Assembly (NCBI GenBank): GCA_039818945.1
Contig: JBCBSZ010000017.1
Coordinates: 1-64,000, forward strand
DNA from: JBCBSZ01 sp039818945
GTDB lineage: Bacteria > Actinomycetota > Acidimicrobiia > Acidimicrobiales > Poriferisodalaceae
Direction of reading: 5' to 3'
Length of the DNA: 64,000 nucleotides
A program made the translations under genes and the position numbers. The notes under the pieces were generated by a model. The model saw nothing but the letters and a program-made list of their open reading frames with translations. It did no database searches and had not been told where the DNA came from. Positions 59,218-64,000 of this stretch are shown here, piece after piece; position 1 is the first letter of the stretch, and each line of letters begins with the position of its first letter.

Positions 59218-60366
59218 CTACTTGCTCAGGATCGTGACGGCGCTGAGGCCGGGAGCACCATAGACGTGCGTGTAGCCGACCTGGGGGTCGTTGGGGACCT
59301 GACGTTCGCCGGCCCGCCCCTGGAGCTGGAGCACGTTCTCGTAGACCTGACGCAGACCGGACGCGCCGATGGGCTCGCCGTTGGCGATGCAGCCCCCGTC
59401 GGTGTTGATCGGGAGCTGGCCGTCGATCTCGGTCGCCCCGGTCTGGATGAGCTCCTCCTGCTCGCCGTCGGCGCACAGGAGGTTCTCGGACATGTGCATC
59501 ACCTCGGCACCGGCCTCGGTGTCCTGGATCTGGGCGATGTCCACGTCGCCCGGCTCGATGCCCGCCTGCTCGTAGGCGGCGCGCGCCGCGTCGACGGTGG
59601 GCGCGTCGGTGCGGTCGATCGCCAGGGACGGATTGAAGACCTCGAAGGTGCCGTAGCGGCGGGTGCGGACGGTGGCCGCCTTCACGAAGATCGGCGTGTC
59701 GGTGTACTCGTGGGCTCGGTCGGCCCGGCACAGCACGAGCGCCACGCCGCCCTCGCCCGGCGAACAGAACATGTACTGGGTCAGCGGGTGACTGAGCATC
59801 GGCGCCTCGAGGATCTCCTCCTCGCTGAAGGGCTTGCGCCGCCAGGCGTTGGGGTTCTTCTCGCCGTTGCGGAACGCCTTGGCCGACACCTTGGCCAGCG
59901 TCGAGTGCGAGATGTCGTGGTCGTGCATGTACCGCTGGATCTTCATGCCGAAGAACTGGGTCGTCAGCATCATCCCGGTGTCGCCGTACCAGTCGCCGAT
60001 GCCCCAGTCCCCCGGCTTCGGGTCGAAGGCGCCGCGGGGATGCTTGTCGAACCCGACGGCCATGCCGACGTCGAAGGCGCCGCTCTTGATGGCGTTGACC
60101 GCCGAGATCAGCGCGCTGCCGCCGGTGGCGCAGCCGTTCACGACGTTGATGAACGGCAGCCCGGACAGCCCGAGGTTGTTGACCATGATGTCGGCCTGGC
60201 CGGCGGCGGTGGACCCGCCGAAGGCGAACTCCATGTCCTCCCACTGCGCGCCGGCGTCGGCGAGCGCCTCGCGGGCGGCATGGGTGCCCTGGTCGAGCCC
60301 GGACGCGTCGTGGCGCCCGAACGGATGGATGCCGATGCCCACGATGGCAACGTCGTCACTGGACAT
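59218..60366 (-). CDS. Thiolase-like protein (lipid-transfer type) with Glu in place of the GHP histidine
   Basis: A 382-residue SCP-x-type thiolase fold. Cys79 is in VVNGCATGGS, His291 in EVMHMSENL, but the third motif reads IANGEPIGASG, so the usual His is Glu331. It is directly followed by TrpB2 and preceded by a DUF35 gene (two bases apart). Thiolase-DUF35 pairs act together, for example in steroid side-chain cleavage (Ltp2 with ChsH2), where the thiolase partner works as an aldolase. Such a role is plausible here but unproven. Confidence 0.85.
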   Translation of the reverse strand: MSSDDVAIVGIGIHPFGRHDASGLDQGTHAAREALADAGAQWEDMEFAFGGSTAAGQADIMVNNLGLSGLPFINVVNGCATGGSALISAVNAIKSGAFDVGMAVGFDKHPRGAFDPKPGDWGIGDWYGDTGMMLTTQFFGMKIQRYMHDHDISHSTLAKVSAKAFRNGEKNPNAWRRKPFSEEEILEAPMLSHPLTQYMFCSPGEGGVALVLCRADRAHEYTDTPIFVKAATVRTRRYGTFEVFNPSLAIDRTDAPTVDAARAAYEQAGIEPGDVDIAQIQDTEAGAEVMHMSENLLCADGEQEELIQTGATEIDGQLPINTDGGCIANGEPIGASGLRQVYENVLQLQGRAGERQVPNDPQVGYTHVYGAPGLSAVTILSK

Positions 60367-60368
60367 GC

Positions 60369-60800
60369 TCAGCCCTCCCCGGCCGGTGCGAACGCGAAGG
60401 TCACCACGGTGTCCCCCGCCTCGTTCTCCATGAACGGCACGATCGCCAGCTCCATCGGCATGCCGATCTGCAGCTGGTCCGGATCGGCCACCGTCAACCT
60501 CGACTCGACCTTCACCTGGCCCGGGAGCTCGACGTATCCGACGCCGTACGGCTCGAACGTCGCCGGGGTCTCGACCTTCGCGTACGGGGGAGACTTGGGT
60601 GGGAAGCCCTGGATCGTCCACGACCAGAGCGTCCCGCGGGGCTCCAGCTCGATCGTCTCCATGTCGGTGCTCGCGCAGCTCGAGCACGAGGTCGCCTGCG
60701 GGAAGGTCGCCTCGCCGCAGGACAGGCAGCGGGACCCGAGCAGACGGGGCGACTCGGAAGGCCAGGTGAACAGCCCGTCGTCGATCGGTACCTCTGCCAC
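60369..60800 (-). CDS. DUF35 OB-fold/zinc-ribbon protein
   Basis: A 143-residue protein. An N-terminal rubredoxin-like zinc ribbon has Cys25, Cys28, Cys39 and Cys42 (CLSCGEATFPQATSCSSC), followed by an OB fold (TLWSWTIQGF, YVELPGQVKVESRL). These proteins bind acyl-CoA and partner the adjacent thiolase. GTG 60800 has GAGGGGA about seven bases upstream. A strong hairpin lies 35-66 bases upstream of the start. Confidence 0.9.
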   Translation of the reverse strand: MAEVPIDDGLFTWPSESPRLLGSRCLSCGEATFPQATSCSSCASTDMETIELEPRGTLWSWTIQGFPPKSPPYAKVETPATFEPYGVGYVELPGQVKVESRLTVADPDQLQIGMPMELAIVPFMENEAGDTVVTFAFAPAGEG

Positions 60801-60834
60801 GTCGCTTCCCCTCGCCGTCCTTCGATCGGTGTGT

Positions 60835-60866
60835 GGGGCGGGACACCCCCTCCTGTGTCCCGCCCC
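60835..60866. promoter_or_regulatory. Perfect 12-bp inverted repeat upstream of the DUF35 operon
   Basis: GGGGCGGGACAC (60835-60846) pairs exactly with GTGTCCCGCCCC (60855-60866) around CCCCTCCT. It lies between divergent genes and inside the probable 5' leader or promoter of the DUF35-thiolase-TrpB2 operon, so it could be a protein site or an RNA hairpin. Confidence 0.55.
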
Positions 60867-60878
60867 GCTGCCTCGACC

Positions 60879-60916
60879 TCACGTCCCCGATCCGTTCGGC
60901 GGGGCGGCGGACGTGA
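60879..60916. promoter_or_regulatory. 8-base inverted repeat TCACGTCC...GGACGTGA
   Basis: TCACGTCC (60879-60886) and GGACGTGA (60909-60916) face each other across 22 bases in the same divergent control region, suggesting two half-sites. Confidence 0.4.
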
Positions 60917-60965
60917 CCGATGGCGCACCCATGCTCGCCCACGGGCAGGTCGGAGGGCCAAACGG

Positions 60966-60971
60966 CTACGG
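60966..60971 (+). promoter_or_regulatory. -10 TACGGT of the SDR gene
   Basis: TACGGT ends 27 bases before GTG 60999. The leader contains the Shine-Dalgarno GAGGAGGA. Confidence 0.4.
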
Positions 60972-60998
60972 TCGCCACGCCTGCCGAGGAGGACCTCC

Positions 60999-61799
60999 GT
61001 GCCGATCGACGACCTCACCGAACGCCCGCTTGCCGACCTCGTGTCGTTGTCGGGCAGACGAGCGGTCGTCACCGGCGGGGCGCGCGGCATCGGCGCCGCG
61101 ATCTGCCGCCGCCTCGCCGAGGCCGGCGCCGCGGTCGCCGTGGCCGACCTCGACGTGATCGCCGCCACCGCGACCGCCGGGGATCTGGCGAACCGGTACG
61201 GCGTGACGGCGGTCGGGCTCACCGTCGACGTCGGGTCGGCCGAGTCGATCCGGGCGCTCGCCATCAGCGCCGAGGCTGCGCTCGGCGGGATCGACGTGTG
61301 GGTCAACAACGCCGGGATCTTCCCCACGACCGGCCCGGCGCTCGACGCAGAGGACGACTTCGTCGATCACATGCTGCGGGTCAACGTGCGGGGCACGTTC
61401 AACGGCGCCAAGGAGGCAGCCCGCCTCATGACCGAGGGTGGGGTCATCGTCAACCTCGCCTCGACGGCGGCGTTCCGGGCGGCCCCCGGCATCTCGGCCT
61501 ACGCAGCCTCGAAGGGAGCGGTCCGGCAGCTGACCCAGAACCTCGCCGTCGAGCTCGGGCCGGCGGGAATCCGCGTGCTGGCCGTCGCGCCGGGACCGAT
61601 CGACACACCGGGCGTTCGCGACCAGCTGGCACCGCTGCGCGAGGCCGGCGTCGACGTCGAACGCTCGATGGCCATGAACCCGCTCGGCCGGGGCGGCGTC
61701 CCTGACGACATCGCCCGGGTGGTGCTGTTCTGCTGCTCGGACCTGTCGATGTTCATGACGGGGAGCACGCTGCCGGTCGAGGCGGGCTCGCTCGCCTGA
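60999..61799 (+). CDS. Short-chain dehydrogenase/reductase
   Basis: A 266-residue classical SDR: cofactor motif TGGARGIG, NNAG, catalytic Ser in NLASTAAF, YAASK with Tyr and Lys, PVEAGSLA at the end. Function unknown; the divergent DUF35-thiolase operon suggests acyl-CoA or alcohol oxidation. GTG 60999 follows GAGGAGGACCTCC. Confidence 0.92.
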   Translation: MPIDDLTERPLADLVSLSGRRAVVTGGARGIGAAICRRLAEAGAAVAVADLDVIAATATAGDLANRYGVTAVGLTVDVGSAESIRALAISAEAALGGIDVWVNNAGIFPTTGPALDAEDDFVDHMLRVNVRGTFNGAKEAARLMTEGGVIVNLASTAAFRAAPGISAYAASKGAVRQLTQNLAVELGPAGIRVLAVAPGPIDTPGVRDQLAPLREAGVDVERSMAMNPLGRGGVPDDIARVVLFCCSDLSMFMTGSTLPVEAGSLA

Positions 61800-61845
61800 T
61801 CTCCTCGCCCGCCGGGCTCACCTCCCGGCCGAGTTCTCGGCGAGG

Positions 61846-62472
61846 ATGGAGGTGATGCCGTCCGAGACCGACTCCGTCGCCCAGCAACTGCTCGCGGCGG
61901 CCGGTGTCTCGATCGGCGAGGTGCCTCCCCGTCGCTTCGGGGCCGACTGGTTCCGGGAGCAGCCTGCGTGGCTGGCGGTGTCGAAGGTCGCCCACACCCT
62001 GGTCGAGGAACCGGGCCGCGAGGTGATCGACGCGCTCCAGATCGCCGAGGACGCCCTCGCCGCTGCCGACCCGGACGACCCGGTCGTGGCGCTGGTGGAG
62101 ATCGGGTTCGTCGAGGCGATGATCTGCGCCTCGTCGCACGGGGACGGCACCGCAGCGGCCCGCCTGCTCGAGGTGTGCCCGCCGAGGGTGTGGGGCGTGT
62201 GGCACCGGCGTCGGGAACGGCTCGAGGCGTTGAGCGAGGAGCGATCGGCCCATCTGGTCGCGCCGTCGGCGCTCGATGACGACGACGAGGCCGTGGCCAT
62301 GCTCGCCCGGTGCACGACCTACCGGGCCGAGTCGGGTCGCTACGTGGTGCTCGCCGAGCTCATCTCCGCCGACCGCCCCAGCCCGTGGGCGCTGCGCCAT
62401 CCGATCGGCGTCGGACTGATCTTCGGCGGGGTGATGCTCGTGCTGTTGATCCTGTCGCTGTTGCTGGCCTGA
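61846..62472 (+). CDS. C-terminally anchored protein, unknown function
   Basis: A 208-residue protein with a soluble helical body (about 1-180) and one strong C-terminal membrane segment (VGLIFGGVMLVLLILSLLLA), so it should be tail-anchored. No domain recognised. ATG 61855 is an alternative start with a better-spaced GCGAGG; the difference is three residues. Confidence 0.7.
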   Translation: MEVMPSETDSVAQQLLAAAGVSIGEVPPRRFGADWFREQPAWLAVSKVAHTLVEEPGREVIDALQIAEDALAAADPDDPVVALVEIGFVEAMICASSHGDGTAAARLLEVCPPRVWGVWHRRRERLEALSEERSAHLVAPSALDDDDEAVAMLARCTTYRAESGRYVVLAELISADRPSPWALRHPIGVGLIFGGVMLVLLILSLLLA

Positions 62473-62503
62473 GCGCGTCCCGGTCCGGCTGTCGCGACCC
62501 GTC

Positions 62504-62556
62504 GGTCCCACCGTTGGAGCGACAACCGTCGACGTTGTCGCTCGGAGCGTGGGACC
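62504..62556. terminator. Two-stage hairpin between convergent genes
   Basis: GGTCCCAC pairs with GTGGGACC (8 bp), then a 5/5 internal loop, then GAGCGACAAC pairs with GTTGTCGCTC (10 bp) around CGTCGAC. All 18 pairs are Watson-Crick. It lies between the convergent genes ending at 62472 and 62615 and can fold on both strands, as a bidirectional terminator would. Confidence 0.6.
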
Positions 62557-62593
62557 GAGCCAGCCGCCGGGCGCTCCGCATCCGCTCGCCCTG

Positions 62594-62609
62594 CGGGCCG
62601 CTCGGGCCC
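62594..62609 (-). repeat. 3'-end hairpin repeat, copy 5
   Basis: On the minus strand GGGCCCGAGCGGCCCG begins five bases after the SDR stop and is followed by CAGGGCGAGCGGATGCGG, sharing GCGAGCGGATGCGG with copy 2. Confidence 0.65.
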
Positions 62610-62614
62610 CGGGC

Positions 62615-63553
62615 TCAGCCCTCCGTGCCCTCCGGCATCGGGTAGTGGATGCCGGGTACGCCCAGCTTCCAGGCGTCGAAGCGCTCCGGCAGGTCGACCA
62701 GGCCACGGAAGGGCTCGCCGACCTTGCCCTGATCGAGCTTCTCGCCCCAGTCCTGGTGACCCGGTGCGAGCTGGTAGTAGCCGTTGCCGGCGTTGGTGCC
62801 GCCGTCGACGAGGAGGTCGATGCCGGTTACGTAGCTGGAGGCGTCGGAGGCGAGGAAGAGCAAGGCGCCCATCATCTCCTCGACGTCGCCGATCCGGCGC
62901 ATCGGGGTCCGGCTGGCGACGTACTCGGCGACGCCGAGCCCCTCGAGGGCGGCCTTGGTCATCTCGGTCGCCATGAAGCCGGGTGAGATGGCGTTGACCC
63001 GCACACCGCGGTCCGCCCACTCGCAGCCGAGCTGCTGGGTCAGGTTGCGGAGGGCGCCCTTCGCCGTCGTGTAGGCGATCACGTTCAGCTCGTTGGCGCC
63101 CGAACCCATGATCGAGCAGATGTTGATGATCGAGCCGGAGCCGGCGGCCAACATCCGGCGGCCGCACTCGCGGGCCATGATGAACGCGCCGACGAGGTCG
63201 ACGTTCATGATGTTGTTCAGCGTCTCGACGTCGAAGCTCTCGGCAGGAACCCCGCGCATGTCGGCGATGCCGGCGTTGTTCACCAGGACGTCGATCCGGC
63301 CGTGCTCGTCGATGGCACGCTCGACCGCTGCCTTGACGTCGTCCTCGTTCGAGACGTCACCCACCGCCGTGGTGACCTTGGCACCGAGCTCACGACAGGA
63401 GGCTGCCGTCTGCTCCAGCAGGTCGGCGGTGCGCGCGGTCAGGACGAGCTGGGCGCCCTCCTTGGCGAGCTCGGTGGCGAAGTACTCGCCCAACCCGTAG
63501 CTGGCCCCGGTGATGAGGATCACCTTGTCCTGCACGCTGAACCGGTCGCTCAT
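62615..63553 (-). CDS. Short-chain dehydrogenase/reductase with C-terminal extension
   Basis: A 312-residue SDR. TGASYGLG, NNAG, the catalytic Ser in NICSIMG and YTTAKG are visible, with LLVDGGTNAG ending the usual fold near 255. About 55 further residues (QLAPGHQDWGEKLDQGKVGEPFRG...) follow, unlike most SDRs, and may cap the active site or mediate contacts. ATG 63553 has GGGGAGGGG upstream. Confidence 0.9.
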   Translation of the reverse strand: MSDRFSVQDKVILITGASYGLGEYFATELAKEGAQLVLTARTADLLEQTAASCRELGAKVTTAVGDVSNEDDVKAAVERAIDEHGRIDVLVNNAGIADMRGVPAESFDVETLNNIMNVDLVGAFIMARECGRRMLAAGSGSIINICSIMGSGANELNVIAYTTAKGALRNLTQQLGCEWADRGVRVNAISPGFMATEMTKAALEGLGVAEYVASRTPMRRIGDVEEMMGALLFLASDASSYVTGIDLLVDGGTNAGNGYYQLAPGHQDWGEKLDQGKVGEPFRGLVDLPERFDAWKLGVPGIHYPMPEGTEG

Positions 63554-63658
63554 GGCCCCTCCCCTTCTCGCGGTCCGCCCCAGGACCGGCATCGGCGGAC
63601 GAACCTAGTGGGCGGCCGCGTCGGCGACGGCACCGAGGTCGGGCAGGATGGTGCCCCC

Positions 63659-64000
63659 ATGTCGATGCGCCGCACCCGATTCGCTGCGATGTTCGTCGCT
63701 GCGCTCGTCGTCGCGGCCTGCGGTTCCGACGGCGACGCCGCCCCGCCGCCCGACACCGTCGACCAGGTGGTGACCAGCACGACCGAGCTGCCGATCCTGC
63801 GCGGCTCGGGCGCGAGCGAGACGACGGCGACGCCGAGCGACCCCGGCGACGACGACGGCACGATCACGGGCGCCACCCCACCGACCACGGCGCTCGCCCC
63901 GCCGCCGGCCGCGGGGTCCTCCGAGGACTGCGCCGCGCTGTCCACCCTCGTCGCCGGACCCGACGGCGACGTGCTCGCGTCGTTGGAGGCCCGCATCGAC
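63659..64000 (+). CDS. Putative lipoprotein (3' end beyond window)
   Basis: The frame from ATG 63659 is open to the window end. A short basic start (MSMRRTRF) leads to a hydrophobic stretch ending in the lipobox VVAAC (Cys about 21) and a long Pro/Ser/Thr/Asp-rich spacer, as in surface lipoproteins. The domain is not reached within the window. ATG 63665 is an alternative start. Confidence 0.7.
   Translation, partial: MSMRRTRFAAMFVAALVVAACGSDGDAAPPPDTVDQVVTSTTELPILRGSGASETTATPSDPGDDDGTITGATPPTTALAPPPAAGSSEDCAALSTLVAGPDGDVLASLEARID

Noticed and set aside
63550..63996. Minus-strand frame opposite the terminal lipoprotein
   Set aside because: Low-complexity Ser/Ala/Pro sequence mirroring the linker of the plus-strand lipoprotein; no start context.

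Overview
The window is high-GC actinobacterial chromosome. It is densely coded on both strands, and many starts are GTG. Markers of the lineage are a mycothione reductase (21.1 kb), a DUF3039 protein (17.1 kb), a flavin/F420-type split-barrel protein (8.2 kb) and a KstR/FadR-like lipid catabolic block. Gene content and style suggest an environmental actinomycete, possibly class Acidimicrobiia; this placement is inference, because there is no rRNA in the window. No tRNA, rRNA, CRISPR array, IS element or prophage was seen. About 62 protein genes are supported, two of them cut by the window edges. No stretch over 300 bases lacks a gene.

Layout. 0-4.9 kb: an ABC-2 exporter pair, divergent from a stand-alone tyrosine recombinase, then a membrane protein whose 5' end looks frameshifted, and small unknowns. 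4.9-11.4 kb: M20 peptidase, a PAS/GGDEF-like/EAL-like protein with lost catalytic motifs, and a Sua5 - SnoaL-like - RNB exonuclease operon. 11.5-17.3 kb: zwf behind an 11-codon leader ORF, a HerA-type ATPase with coiled coils, a response regulator-GGDEF-EAL protein, DUF3039. 17.4-24.5 kb: flavoprotein, AlkB-like dioxygenase, mscL, DnaJ-domain protein, NadD-like nucleotidyltransferase, mycothione reductase, a methyltransferase-like protein, a class V aminotransferase. 24.5-34 kb: a lipid or terpenoid catabolic block (SDR, P450, thiolase, TetR regulator, acyl-CoA synthetase, alcohol dehydrogenase, acyl-CoA dehydrogenase, nitronate-monooxygenase-like flavoprotein), with shared TetR-type palindromes. 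34-43.8 kb: lipoprotein, fatty acid desaturase, PaaX-like regulator, ppc, the conserved ATP-grasp/alpha-E/transglutaminase operon, a phosphoesterase. 43.8-50 kb: CoA-transferase, an atypical ABC ATPase, DUF2064, DsbA-like and nicotinamidase genes, a second M20 peptidase. 50-54.4 kb: a five-gene glycosyltransferase/deacetylase/GNAT/HAD cluster, probably for cell-envelope glycolipids. 54.5-64 kb: acyl-CoA hydrolase/CoA-transferase, EamA exporter with a divergent MarR, Nudix, TrpB2, a thiolase + DUF35 pair, two SDRs and the start of a lipoprotein.

Gene expression. Two signals recur. At least 12 genes have a TAnnnT hexamer 6-8 bases before the start codon and no Shine-Dalgarno, as expected for leaderless mRNAs. 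Genes with leaders instead have the hexamer about 25-45 bases upstream plus a good Shine-Dalgarno. Inside operons the junctions are almost always ATGA or GTGA overlaps, which implies translational coupling.

Most notable observations: a five-copy 16-base hairpin repeat just after the 3' ends of genes, always in the sense of the upstream gene; a TetR-type operator-promoter at 30.33 kb that drives no gene but is followed by a perfect hairpin; strong inverted repeats at 60.83 and 62.50 kb; a CAR/TAG triplet tract that gives a transglutaminase a Q7 tail followed by three stop codons; and several enzymes with altered key residues. None of these amounts to a proven new system.
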